Notes: a model not told the origin generated them from the sequence alone. 64,000 bases of DNA from an uncultured Parabacteroides sp. (GCA_900541965.1 UQLN01000023.1:4202-68201), one strand, 5' to 3'; numbered from the stretch's first letter, positions 46,497 through 55,789 are shown. Made by a program: numbers and translations.

Positions 46497-48368
46497 TCAA
46501 TACGGTTTGTAAGGCGAATGCATCACATTCAATGTCTTCGGCAGCCATACGCGGTAACGCTGGGATTTATCCCACGTGTTGCCGGCGGAGGCAAAATCAC
46601 AGAAATGAACCTGGCGGGATGCGCCGTTCCCTTCCAAATCCGTGCCCAACACCACCGGAGCGGTAAACGCCATCCAGGCAAAAGCCGGAGCCGCAACCGG
46701 GGTCAGTTCCACATAACCGTCTTTGCTTACGATAACAGAAGCCTCATCCACAAAGCCATCGTTAAAACGGCTGTCGCGAGCCAGTACCAACGGACCACGG
46801 ACAATCGCCTGCGCTTCATTCTTCTCCAGCACACGGGCACGAAGGTCCAGTTGAAGGGTAATCCTGTCTCCTTTCTTCCATTTACGTGTAAGCGGAAAAT
46901 AAGCACCTTGCAGGATACCCGCTTCAGGTGCTCCGTTCACCGCCACAGTTGTATTCCCGCTCCATGCCGGAATACGTAAGGCAATGGTAAATTCAGACTC
47001 TTTTACCGGGGTTACCTCGATTTCGATTTTATCAGTCACGGGGTAATCTGTATTTAGTTTTAACACAACTTCTTTTTTACCGGGAAGTAACAAATTTGAC
47101 ACTAAAGGCGTATAAAAATTGACACGTACGCAATCATCCTTTACCTGGCAGGCAAACTGGGGTATCATGGCGAATGCCCGCGGGCCGTTTGCATTGCAAC
47201 AGTTAATGTGCATGCCGCATTGCTCCTCCCCTTCGTGTCGCCATCCTTCCAGCGGGCTGTATTTGGCTATTTGCGAAGCATCCGCCTTAAGCGAAGCCAT
47301 CAGAGCATTATAGATTGCCGTTTCCATATAATCCGCGTACAGGGAGTTCCCGGTCAGTTGCAACAGGCGGTTGCACAACTGCATCCAAGTGAAAGTAACA
47401 CAGGTTTCCATCGTATGGTAAGTCGGCTGCGTCTGCCGTCCGTTTCCTCCGTACCAGCATTCAAAAGCACTGCCCGAACCGGCTACGTTTATTTCCTCAC
47501 GGACGATATGCCCGACTGTTTTTTCCACAACGGAAAGGTAGAGCGGATTGCCTGTCACTTTATAAAGTTCCAACAGTCCTTCATAGCACGACATCATCTC
47601 ATAAGCCTTCTGCCCGTTCTCTTGCGAAAACCAGGTCTTGGGATGCGGGAAGCGGTTTGCCACAGGGATTTCGGCGATTGCTTTGCTGATGAGCTGCGGT
47701 CCTTGGGGCGTCTCCCACTGGGCTACGATATAGTTGGCAAATTCCAGAAAACGTTCCTCTTTTGTGCGGTTATATAGATACATGACCGGTTCCAGGATAG
47801 AAGAACTCGGCATTCCCACATAATTGCCCGTTTCCACAATATTCACCTTACCGGGGCCAACCTGTGTCATCAGATGGTCTATCAGGCGGCAGGCGGCATC
47901 CAGAGCCTTCTTATCGCCCGACAAGTCATACCAGGCAATCAACCCCAGCGAAGTATATTTGCGTCCCCATATATCCCATTGCTGCAACTGGTATCCGGGA
48001 GCATAGTTCCCGATGTATCCGTTTGGCTGTTGGGTAGCCATCAACTTTCCTGCGGCATCCCCGATGATGGCATATAGCTCCGGGTCCCGGTTGTAACGGT
48101 AAGACGCTATCGCTCCCTGTATCCACTTTCCCCAGAACTCGCTCTGCCAACGGGATGTTTCTTCATGGTGGCGAAAAGGTTCCACCAAATGGTCCACATC
48201 TTGCGCTTTAACACGATGCGTTATGCAATCGTCGATACGTTGCCCTATATAACCTGCCAGTTTAATTTGCTTGACGGGTGAATCAGCTATCGACTGTGCA
48301 CTTCCCGCTGCCGTACCGAGACAAAACAGGAATGCAAAACAACTTTTTACCACCCAACGAACTCTCAT
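46497..48368 (-). CDS. GH127-type (DUF1680) beta-L-arabinofuranosidase-like enzyme
   Basis: A 623-residue secreted protein with a signal peptide ending TAAGSAQ. The DUF1680 (alpha/alpha)6 barrel carries the family's active-site pattern: ECWYGGNGRQ, YHTMETCVTFTWMQL near residue 315 (Glu and Cys), and HINCCNANGPR near 393 (the Cys pair). Characterised GH127 enzymes use a zinc-bound cysteine nucleophile on beta-L-arabinofuranosides, and related families act on other sugars. It is next to the rhamnose locus but on its own promoter, so joint action on rhamnogalacturonan-type side chains is possible but unproven. Confidence 0.85.
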   Translation of the reverse strand: MRVRWVVKSCFAFLFCLGTAAGSAQSIADSPVKQIKLAGYIGQRIDDCITHRVKAQDVDHLVEPFRHHEETSRWQSEFWGKWIQGAIASYRYNRDPELYAIIGDAAGKLMATQQPNGYIGNYAPGYQLQQWDIWGRKYTSLGLIAWYDLSGDKKALDAACRLIDHLMTQVGPGKVNIVETGNYVGMPSSSILEPVMYLYNRTKEERFLEFANYIVAQWETPQGPQLISKAIAEIPVANRFPHPKTWFSQENGQKAYEMMSCYEGLLELYKVTGNPLYLSVVEKTVGHIVREEINVAGSGSAFECWYGGNGRQTQPTYHTMETCVTFTWMQLCNRLLQLTGNSLYADYMETAIYNALMASLKADASQIAKYSPLEGWRHEGEEQCGMHINCCNANGPRAFAMIPQFACQVKDDCVRVNFYTPLVSNLLLPGKKEVVLKLNTDYPVTDKIEIEVTPVKESEFTIALRIPAWSGNTTVAVNGAPEAGILQGAYFPLTRKWKKGDRITLQLDLRARVLEKNEAQAIVRGPLVLARDSRFNDGFVDEASVIVSKDGYVELTPVAAPAFAWMAFTAPVVLGTDLEGNGASRQVHFCDFASAGNTWDKSQRYRVWLPKTLNVMHSPYKPY

Positions 48369-48901
48369 AATTTATCGATTTAAATGCTAACGTTTTCTAT
48401 CCTCCCCAAACATCCGAAGAACTTGATTCTTCAGGTATTTATACAAAAATACAACACAAACGGACGATTACGGGTTGTAAATTTGACAGAATAGGTTTCA
48501 ATTCTGACAGTGCCTGCAAAATAAGGGATTCAAACAGAACCGAAAGTTTCTACCTTTTATCGTATCGCTTCAGCCTTGGGATTGAACGTAGAGTTAATTC
48601 CAGTCATTCGATAATACCAATTGAGAGTACACTGGTATTTTCATCATAAAACAAGCCACAACACATAAATAGTATAAAAAGTTACAATCCGAAACTTTTT
48701 ATATCATTTTTACAACAATTATCGAGTGAACACCTGGATGGCACAAAAGTGACTTTCAGAATAAACTAACTTCCAATCACTTACACCACTACCTGATTCG
48801 TACATGAACACCTGGATGAGTACTCTTTTATAATATAGAAGTAATATTATTATATAACTATTTATAAAACGGGATTTTTTCTTTTTTTTAAAAAAACATC
48901 A

Positions 48902-48971
48902 CTTTCAAAACATAGGTGTTTTGCATTCAAAGCATATATGTTTTGCATTTAAAACACCTATGTTTTGAAAG
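48902..48971. repeat. Nested palindrome array related to the AAAACATATATGTTTT repeats
   Basis: The outer arms at 48902-48922 and 48951-48971 are exact 21-base reverse complements (CTTTCAAAACATAGGTG... / ...CACCTATGTTTTGAAAG). The interior carries CAAAGCATATATGTTTTG. Each of the three 16-18-base units is itself palindromic. Confidence 0.85.
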
Positions 48972-49066
48972 CGCCTCTCCTATTTCTCCTGAAAAGCCCG
49001 GTAAATTACGAACCAAATTAATGGTGCCTAATCGACTCTAATCGACTCAATGTCCGGGAGAGCTAT

Positions 49067-49074
49067 TATCTTTG
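49067..49074 (+). promoter_or_regulatory. -7 promoter element of the SDR gene
   Basis: TATCTTTG fits TAnnTTTG and lies 30 bases before ATG 49104. It is downstream of the upstream in-frame ATG at 49050, so that ATG cannot be in this transcript. Confidence 0.65.
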
Positions 49075-49103
49075 TAAGCGAAATAAATTTTATACAGACA
49101 GTT

Positions 49104-49844
49104 ATGGCAACAACATCTCCCGGAAAAATAATTATCGTAGGTGCAACCTCAGGCATAGGCAACGAAGTAGCGAAGATATACCAAGAGGCTGGCTGGAAAG
49201 TAGGCGTGGCAGGACGCAGGACCGACAAGCTGGAATCGTTGAAAGCAAATGCACCGGAACGGACCGAAGTGCAGCAAATCGATGTTACCTCGGAAACCGC
49301 CCCCGAAGCTTTAGAGGAACTTGCCGATAAGCTGGGAGGCATGGATGTGTTCCTGCTTTGTTCCGGCATCGGTAGCCAGAACCGGGCGCTGCAACCGGAT
49401 ATCGAGCTTGCCACAGTCGAAACAAACGCCATGGGTTTCACCCGGATGGTGACTGCCGCTTTTGCTTATTTCCGGAAACAGGGAGGCGGACACCTCGCCG
49501 TTATCAGCTCCATCGCCGGAACCAAGGGACTGGGCGCCGCACCGGCCTATTCGGCTACCAAACGCTTCCAGAATACATACATGGATGCTATCGCCCAATT
49601 GGCACGTATGGAGAAGCTGCCTATTACCTTCACCGACATCCGTCCCGGCTTCGTCAAAACCGATTTATTGAAAAACGACAAGTATCCCTTATTGATGAAA
49701 CCGGAAAAAGTTGCCCGGAAAATTGTAAAAGCGCTTCATAAAAAGCAACGCCGGATTATCATAGACTGGAGGTATGCCGTCCTTGTCTTTTTCTGGCGGA
49801 TGATACCCGATATGGTCTGGGAACGCCTCTCCATCCACAACTAA
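49104..49844 (+). CDS. Short-chain dehydrogenase/reductase
   Basis: A 246-residue classical SDR. The start is ATG 49104 because the promoter element at 49067-49074 lies downstream of the earlier in-frame ATG. The dinucleotide-binding motif GATSGIG is near residue 12, the structural NNAG-like position is LCSGIG, and the catalytic Ser with Tyr-x-x-x-Lys is SSIAG...YSATK. The C-terminus ends with a hydrophobic segment (RYAVLVFFWRMIPDMVW), suggesting membrane association. Substrate unknown. Confidence 0.88.
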   Translation: MATTSPGKIIIVGATSGIGNEVAKIYQEAGWKVGVAGRRTDKLESLKANAPERTEVQQIDVTSETAPEALEELADKLGGMDVFLLCSGIGSQNRALQPDIELATVETNAMGFTRMVTAAFAYFRKQGGGHLAVISSIAGTKGLGAAPAYSATKRFQNTYMDAIAQLARMEKLPITFTDIRPGFVKTDLLKNDKYPLLMKPEKVARKIVKALHKKQRRIIIDWRYAVLVFFWRMIPDMVWERLSIHN

Positions 49845-49870
49845 AGGTTGTATATCTTTGCTGTAATACC

Positions 49871-49878
49871 TACCTTTG
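49871..49878 (+). promoter_or_regulatory. -7 promoter element of the APC permease gene
   Basis: TACCTTTG, 28 bases before ATG 49907. A second match, TATCTTTG, lies at 49853-49860. Confidence 0.5.
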
Positions 49879-49906
49879 CAGCCAATTTTAACAGAAAAAC
49901 AAACAG

Positions 49907-51568
49907 ATGGGATTATTCATTAAGAAACCTCTCACGGCATTGCAGGCGGAAGCCAACCAATCCGGAAGCAAATCACTAAAACGGGTGCTGGGGCCTTGGA
50001 GCCTGGTAGCCCTCGGCGTTGGCGTCATCATCGGAGCCGGACTATTTTCAATCACAGGAACCGTTGCCGCCGGATATACCGGACCGGCTATCACCCTCTC
50101 TTTTGCCATTGCTGCACTGGGATGTTGCTTTGCCGGACTCTGCTATGCCGAATTTGCTTCCATGATACCGGTTGCCGGCAGTGCCTATACCTACTCGTAT
50201 GCAACGATGGGCGAACTGGTTGCCTGGATTATCGGTTGGGATTTGGTACTGGAATATACGGTAGCCGCTACGACGGTAAGTATCAGTTGGAGCCGCTATC
50301 TGGTTGTTTTTCTGGAAGGGCTGGGTATAAACCTGCCACTGGAATATACGGCATGCCCCTGGGACGGTGGCATTGTCAACATTCCCGCTTTCCTGATTGT
50401 GGTGGTGATGAGCCTTTTCCTGATACGGGGAACGGAAGGCAGTTCCATTTTCAACGGCATTATCGTATTCCTGAAAGTTTCCGTTGTACTGCTTTTCGTC
50501 GGGTTGGGATGGAAATATATCAATACGGACAATTATGTACCCTATATTCCTCAAAATACAGGTTCTTTAGGTGAATTCGGCTTCTCCGGCGTACTACGCG
50601 GCGCAGCAATCGTTTTCTTCGCTTTCCTCGGTTTTGACGCGGTATCGACAGCGGCACAGGAAGCCAAAAACCCGAAGCGGGATATGCCTATCGGCATCTT
50701 GGTCTCGCTGTTGGTTTGTACGGTTTTATACATGCTTTTCGCCCATGTGATGACAGGGGTTGCCCATTACTCCATGTTCGGCGGCCAGCAAGGGATTGCA
50801 CCGGTTGCCATAGCCATCGATCAAATGGGGCATGCCAATGAAGCCGGTATCATACAGCCTGCATATCCCTGGTTGAACAAAGCGATTATCCTTGCCATCC
50901 TGTTCGGCTATTGTTCGGTTATCATGGTGACATTGTTAGGACAGAGCCGCGTGTTCCTGAGCATGAGCCACGACGGGTTGTTGCCTCCTTTCTTCTCGCA
51001 TATCAATGAGAAATTCCGGACTCCGGCCCGCAGCAACCTGCTGTTCATGTTGCTGGTCGGATTGCTTGCCGCCTTTGTTCCTGCCCGGGTGGCAGGAGAA
51101 ATGACCAGTATCGGAACGCTGTTCGCCTTTACGTTGGTCTGCGCCGGGGTGCTGGTTGTACGTAAAACCATGCCGGATGTGAAACGTGCTTTCAAAACGC
51201 CCTTTGTACCGTTCGTCCCGCTGGCAGGTATCGTGACTTGCCTCTGCATGATGTTGTTCCTTCCGCCCGATACATGGATACGGCTGATTGTATGGATGCT
51301 TATCGGTTTGGATATTTATGCGGTTTACGGGGTGAAACACAGCAAACTGGAACGTCATCTCCCCTACCGGAAAGGCTTATTCGGAATGAATATACTGGGT
51401 ATCATGCTGTCGGTTTTATGCGTGATAACCGGATTGTGGCATCAGCAAACCGTAGGCTGGAATGAAGACCAGACCTTGCTGGTTATCTCGTTTGTCTTCG
51501 CCTTCACCCATCTGGCATTCTATATGACACGCATCTGGAAGCAAAGCATAAAAATAGAAGGAAAGTAA
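49907..51568 (+). CDS. APC-family amino acid permease (cationic amino acid transporter type)
   Basis: A 553-residue transporter with about 12-14 helices. The APC motif GVGVIIGAGLFSITGTVAA lies in helix 1 (residues of about 37-55). SFAIAALGCCFAGLCYAEFASMIPVAGSAYTYSY and FFAFLGFDAVSTAAQEAKNPKRDMP match the CAT/YfnA branch of amino acid transporters. The substrate could be a cationic or other amino acid. Its stop is only 10 bases from the convergent GtrA gene. Confidence 0.9.
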   Translation: MGLFIKKPLTALQAEANQSGSKSLKRVLGPWSLVALGVGVIIGAGLFSITGTVAAGYTGPAITLSFAIAALGCCFAGLCYAEFASMIPVAGSAYTYSYATMGELVAWIIGWDLVLEYTVAATTVSISWSRYLVVFLEGLGINLPLEYTACPWDGGIVNIPAFLIVVVMSLFLIRGTEGSSIFNGIIVFLKVSVVLLFVGLGWKYINTDNYVPYIPQNTGSLGEFGFSGVLRGAAIVFFAFLGFDAVSTAAQEAKNPKRDMPIGILVSLLVCTVLYMLFAHVMTGVAHYSMFGGQQGIAPVAIAIDQMGHANEAGIIQPAYPWLNKAIILAILFGYCSVIMVTLLGQSRVFLSMSHDGLLPPFFSHINEKFRTPARSNLLFMLLVGLLAAFVPARVAGEMTSIGTLFAFTLVCAGVLVVRKTMPDVKRAFKTPFVPFVPLAGIVTCLCMMLFLPPDTWIRLIVWMLIGLDIYAVYGVKHSKLERHLPYRKGLFGMNILGIMLSVLCVITGLWHQQTVGWNEDQTLLVISFVFAFTHLAFYMTRIWKQSIKIEGK

Positions 51569-51578
51569 AAATAAGATT

Positions 51579-51971
51579 TTATTTATGCAGGAACGTCAAT
51601 TTCTTGTTCATCATGAAATTGACGGCTCCGTATACAAAAAGTCCCAGGAATTGTGCCAGATATTCGTTCAGGTCGAATATCTCTACCATAAGCAACAGGG
51701 CAAGGAACTGTGCGGCATAAGCACACCCGAAAGCAATCAGGAAAAGAGGTATTTCACGTCTGAAACGCCCTTCACGGGATGCAAATATCCAATATTTGCT
51801 CCAAAAGAAATTATTTGTTTGGGCAATTACATAGGCAACCACATTGGATGCCAAATAATTGCAATCGAGTTTCACCATCATCAACCAGATAATGAAAGCC
51901 GTAATCAACGCATTCAGCGTACCTATCATCATAAAACGCAAAATGCGTTCTGTTTCTTTGACCTTCTTCAT
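51579..51971 (-). CDS. GtrA-family membrane protein
   Basis: A 130-residue protein with four transmembrane helices in the GtrA fold: FMMIGTLNALITAFIIWLM, SNVVAYVIAQTNNFFWSKYWIF, IPLFLIAFGCAYAAQFLALLLM and GLFVYGAVNFMMNKKLTF. GtrA proteins are implicated in moving lipid-linked sugars across the membrane for O-antigen or wall polymer modification. No partner glycosyltransferase is adjacent. A TATATTTG element (plus-strand 52026-52033) lies upstream. Confidence 0.88.
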   Translation of the reverse strand: MKKVKETERILRFMMIGTLNALITAFIIWLMMVKLDCNYLASNVVAYVIAQTNNFFWSKYWIFASREGRFRREIPLFLIAFGCAYAAQFLALLLMVEIFDLNEYLAQFLGLFVYGAVNFMMNKKLTFLHK

Positions 51972-52111
51972 CCTCCCTTTGTTTATCCGGGGCTTGCTAC
52001 TTATTCACCCTCCCCTTACAGCCGACAAATATACGGGTTTATCCGCAATTTGCAACACCTGTAATTGCCGAAGCAACCATGCGGCTGTCTTTTGAAAACC
52101 ATCTATAGCCC

Positions 52112-52186
52112 ATATTACAGAACACAGATGACGCAAAACGCGCAAGTTTATCAGTGCCCGTCTGCGTCATCCACGTTCCCGGAACG
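52112..52186. repeat. Degenerate hairpin related to the 22-bp inverted repeat
   Basis: GATGACGCA and TGCGTCATC (exact 9-bp complement) flank AAACGCGC...CCCGTC. The flanking words ACACAGATGACGC and GCGTCATCCACGT also occur beside the hairpin of repeat copy A. Confidence 0.5.
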
Positions 52187-52213
52187 GTATATGCTTTATA
52201 CCTTCTCTGTTTC

Positions 52214-52684
52214 TTAGAAATTATAACCTACACGTACGCCAACCATGGCACCGTCGAGGTCTTTTATAATGTTGTATTTAGCTTCTACACCGACAGTAAC
52301 GTTATGAGTGGCATACAGTTCGGCACCCAAACCCAGGTTTCCACCAAAACGGGTAATGTTATCGCCACCACCGTGCCATACGGAAAGGCTCAAACCTGCC
52401 AGAGGATAGAATCCGAACATTTCACTCAGTTTCACTACATAATGCGCATTCACATCGAACATTACGGAACTTACGCCATTATGTTTGATAAGGAAATTAA
52501 CCGACGGGGCGATACGTACAGCATCGATAATGCTATAACGGTAATCGATGCCGATAGCGGTATTTCCGATGTCATTAAAACTATAGCCTAAATTCAAACC
52601 AACGGATGAACGCCCCTTTTCTGTCTGAGCATGAACTCCTATACTAAAAAGAGCCAGCATTAACACAACTACGAATTTTTTCAT
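52214..52684 (-). CDS. Outer-membrane beta-barrel protein (OmpA/OmpX-like)
   Basis: A 156-residue protein with a signal peptide ending GVHAQT. It has eight alternating aromatic/hydrophobic strands (RSSVGLNLGYSF, AIGIDYRYSI, VMFDVNAHYVV, GFYPLAGLSLSVW, GGNLGLGAELYA, VTVGVEAKYNI) and terminates in VGYNF, the C-terminal aromatic expected for outer-membrane insertion. Size fits a small porin-like barrel. A TATATTTG element (plus-strand 52717-52724) precedes it. Function unknown. Confidence 0.85.
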   Translation of the reverse strand: MKKFVVVLMLALFSIGVHAQTEKGRSSVGLNLGYSFNDIGNTAIGIDYRYSIIDAVRIAPSVNFLIKHNGVSSVMFDVNAHYVVKLSEMFGFYPLAGLSLSVWHGGGDNITRFGGNLGLGAELYATHNVTVGVEAKYNIIKDLDGAMVGVRVGYNF

Positions 52685-52724
52685 ACTTTTCTTTATATTT
52701 AGTTCAACATATTTTGCAAATATA

Positions 52725-54365
52725 TCATTTTACTTTTAATCTATCACCAGCACTTTTCACAATATTGCGATAATATTCTTCATCATAACCGGGGAAATCA
52801 GGATATTCAGAGAGTCCGTAGCCATTTTGCTTGAACTGTCCGTTTTCTTCTTTTTTTACATTTCCATCGATATATTTCACCAACAGGTATTCGCCCAGCT
52901 TTTTCCAGCGTGCTGTTGCCTGGTCGGCTGTAGTCGTACTGAACCAGGTAAGGAACTTAACAGCTTCGGCCGGATTTTTAGCATACAGTTCCAAAGCGGC
53001 TTTGTCGATGGCCGGGATTGTTTCTTTATATCCGTTTTCAAGTTCCTGCTGAACCGGACGAATGTCTTTTATCATAAAATTGTATTTATGGTAAGCCATA
53101 TTCGCCACCCAGTTGTGTATCCAGAAAGCGGAAGTCCAGGAGAAGTTCATCATATCCCCGTTTCCTACACGGTAGCATTCCGGTGATGCGGTCACCGAAC
53201 AATAAATCGGGGTAAATACAGCCATGTCTGCATCATCCACACCAAACCAAAGGATTCCGCCGATTGCATCCGGCAACCAGTTACGCATCTGCGGAACGAT
53301 TACGAAACCGGTCTGCTGGGTTGCAATGGCACGCTCATTCGTATAGGTTTCCCCATCGACTTTGAATGTCATCGGACGCCAGCGGTAAGGCACTTTATAA
53401 GAACCGGCTCCGGCATCTTTTGTCATGTCCAGGTCTGTTCCTTCAAAATGGTCGCGCATGCCGTTCTGCACATCCTGTACGGAAAGCAGGCGGTTCGGTT
53501 TGATATATAAAGGCATCGGACCTTTGCCCGGGTCGCCTTTGGCAAAATCGGCATATTTGTCCATTGCCGGATCATATTTACGGAAGAAAGACCATACACG
53601 GGCTTCGCAACCACGCAGGCTACCGAAGTCATACGGGCAGTAAGCTGCCTGGAAACTGAAATCCTTGTCTTTTCCTTTAAAATATCCTTTCTCGCGTGCA
53701 AAAGAGACCACATCCGGCGAATACATGCAGTTCTCTTTATCGTCGAACGGTATCTGCTGGATACGGGACTGGTTGGCATGAGCTGAGATACAATCGTCGG
53801 GGATACGGATAGCCACCCAGACAGCACCTTTATTCCCTACTCCTTTTCCTATCATTTCCATTACCCATGCTTCATTCTTATCGGCAATGGAGAAGGTTTC
53901 GCCACTGCTGTAATACCCGTGCTCCTTTACCAGGCCGGTCATCACCTTAATCGCTTCGCGTGCCGTTTTAGAACGCTGCAAGGCGATATATATCAGGCTT
54001 CCATAGTCCATGATCCCGGTTGTATCCACCAGTTCGGAACGACCGCCGAAGGTACTTTCCGTGATGGCTACCTGATGCTCGTTCATGTTCCCTACCACGG
54101 AATAAGTCTGTTCCACCTGCGGAATCTGTCCCAACGGTTTATGGGTATCCCACTCGATGACATCCAGCATTGCCCCTTTAGGCCAGGTAGCGGCAGGCCA
54201 GCGGTATAATTCGCCGTACAGCGTATGTGAGTCTGCGGCATAACTAATCATTACAGAGCCGTCGACAGAGGCCTTTTTTCCAACCAGCAGTCCTGTACAT
54301 GCCATCGCTTCCATACCTGAGAGAAGGAATGCACAAGCCGTCATTACAATCCAATTTTTTTTCAT
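52725..54365 (-). CDS. Peptidase C69 family dipeptidase, secreted
   Basis: A 546-residue Ntn-hydrolase dipeptidase. A signal peptide of about 22 residues ends MEAMA and is followed directly by CTGLLVGKKASVDGSV, which puts the catalytic N-terminal cysteine at the cleavage site, as in the C69/PepD family. Further family motifs are QVAITESTFGGR, KEHGYYSSGETFSIADKNEAWVMEMIG and SAHANQSRI. It cleaves dipeptides, probably in the periplasm or at the surface. It lies 14 bases after the NhaD gene. Confidence 0.92.
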   Translation of the reverse strand: MKKNWIVMTACAFLLSGMEAMACTGLLVGKKASVDGSVMISYAADSHTLYGELYRWPAATWPKGAMLDVIEWDTHKPLGQIPQVEQTYSVVGNMNEHQVAITESTFGGRSELVDTTGIMDYGSLIYIALQRSKTAREAIKVMTGLVKEHGYYSSGETFSIADKNEAWVMEMIGKGVGNKGAVWVAIRIPDDCISAHANQSRIQQIPFDDKENCMYSPDVVSFAREKGYFKGKDKDFSFQAAYCPYDFGSLRGCEARVWSFFRKYDPAMDKYADFAKGDPGKGPMPLYIKPNRLLSVQDVQNGMRDHFEGTDLDMTKDAGAGSYKVPYRWRPMTFKVDGETYTNERAIATQQTGFVIVPQMRNWLPDAIGGILWFGVDDADMAVFTPIYCSVTASPECYRVGNGDMMNFSWTSAFWIHNWVANMAYHKYNFMIKDIRPVQQELENGYKETIPAIDKAALELYAKNPAEAVKFLTWFSTTTADQATARWKKLGEYLLVKYIDGNVKKEENGQFKQNGYGLSEYPDFPGYDEEYYRNIVKSAGDRLKVK

Positions 54366-54379
54366 CCAAATAAAGTTGT

Positions 54380-55789
54380 TTAAGCAAATAATAACATATA
54401 AACGCCGGCTCCGCTACAATAGCCAATCAGAGCTAACAGGGAGAAGCGTTTTGTATAATACATAAAGTCTATTTTTTCCAATCCCATTACGGTAACCCCT
54501 GTTGCCGAACCGATAATCAGGATACTGCCACCCGTTACGGCACAATAAGCAAGGAACGTCCAGAAGCCGCCATCGGCAACAAATGCCTGTGCATACGGGC
54601 TCAGGTTCGCTGTTTGTTCAACGATCGGATACATACCCATGGTAGCTGCCACCAAAGCAACGTTGTCCACGCATGAAGACAAGGCTCCGATTACAAAGCT
54701 AATCAAATAAGGCTCATGTACGTGCTTGTCCAAAAAGTCAGACATCAGCCCTAACTGGCCGGATGTTTCCAATGCACCTACCGCCATCAGGATACCAAGG
54801 AAAAAGAAGATGGTAGCCAAGTCTATATTCGGCAAAAGCTGGCTGATACGCAATTTGTTTGATTCGTGCATATGCAGCTTGCTGTACATAAGGTCTGTAT
54901 AGAACCACAGGATAACCAATCCCAAAAGAACTCCTAAGAACGGAGGTAGATTTGTAACCATCTGAAACACCGGAACCAATGCCAGTGAAAGGACACCGAT
55001 AACGAAGATGATACGGCGTGAACGGTTAGGTATCTCCGGTATATATTCGTCCGCTTTCTCTTCTTCACTCATCACACGCAAGGTGGCATCTTTCTTAAAC
55101 AGCCAGAAGTTGGCTATCGTAAGGGGTACCAAGAGGTTGACCAGTGAGGAAATAAACACATGAGAGATTTGATGCGCGGCCGAAATATTCTTTCCTACCC
55201 ATAACAAGATCGTCGTCACGTCACCGATAGGCGACCATGCACCTCCGGCATTCGCAGCGATAATCACCATACAGGCATATTTCAGGCGGTCTGTACGGTC
55301 GGGCACCAACTTACGGAGCACAGCCATAATAACAATAGCGGCTGCCAGGTTATCCAACAAGGCGGAGAAGAAGAAAGCGGCAAAGCTTATAGACCAAAGC
55401 AGTTTCCTCTTATTGGCAGTACGGATATATCCGGTTACCGACTGGAAACCACCATGCTTATCCACAATGTCGACTATCAGCATGGAACACATCACAAAGA
55501 ATAGTGTTTCCGCAACATTGCCTAAATGATATACAATCGAACGGTTGGTTAAAAAATTGATGAATTGCTCTTTAACCGGCAGATTCGCCATCTCCGGATT
55601 TTTTGTAAGGAAATCCTGGAATACAGGGCTTGAACGTTCCACAAAGATGTAATAAGCATCAAACATCAAAATCATCCACAAAGAAATAGCCATAAACAAG
55701 GCTATCGCTGCTTTATTTATTTTTATCTTGTCTTCCAAGGCTATGGCAAGAATTCCTCCGATAAAAATAATAGGCATCAATATAAACAT
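54380..55789 (-). CDS. nhaD: NhaD-family sodium/proton antiporter
   Basis: A 469-residue membrane protein of the ion-transporter (IT) superfamily with about 12 helices. Characteristic segments are LLDNLAAAIVIMAVLRKL, IIAANAGGAWSPIGDVTTILLW (the conserved loop), SSCVDNVALVAATMGMYP and GGSILIIGSATGVTVMGLEK. It exports sodium in exchange for protons. It lies between nfo and the C69 dipeptidase gene on the same strand, with short gaps (23 and 14 bases), so the three may be co-transcribed. Confidence 0.93.
   Translation of the reverse strand: MFILMPIIFIGGILAIALEDKIKINKAAIALFMAISLWMILMFDAYYIFVERSSPVFQDFLTKNPEMANLPVKEQFINFLTNRSIVYHLGNVAETLFFVMCSMLIVDIVDKHGGFQSVTGYIRTANKRKLLWSISFAAFFFSALLDNLAAAIVIMAVLRKLVPDRTDRLKYACMVIIAANAGGAWSPIGDVTTILLWVGKNISAAHQISHVFISSLVNLLVPLTIANFWLFKKDATLRVMSEEEKADEYIPEIPNRSRRIIFVIGVLSLALVPVFQMVTNLPPFLGVLLGLVILWFYTDLMYSKLHMHESNKLRISQLLPNIDLATIFFFLGILMAVGALETSGQLGLMSDFLDKHVHEPYLISFVIGALSSCVDNVALVAATMGMYPIVEQTANLSPYAQAFVADGGFWTFLAYCAVTGGSILIIGSATGVTVMGLEKIDFMYYTKRFSLLALIGYCSGAGVYMLLFA

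Larger units (their letters stand above)
48369..49103. other. Intergenic region with repeats
   Basis: This 735-base spacer between divergent genes holds no supported coding sequence. It contains two copies of TGAACACCTGGATG (48727-48740 and 48804-48817), the nested palindrome 48902-48971, a tandem TAATCGACTC doublet (49029-49048) and the SDR promoter element (49067-49074). Confidence 0.7.

Noticed and set aside
49050..49103. N-terminal extension of the SDR from ATG 49050
   Set aside because: The promoter element at 49067-49074 lies inside it, and the classic SDR N-terminus begins at 49104.
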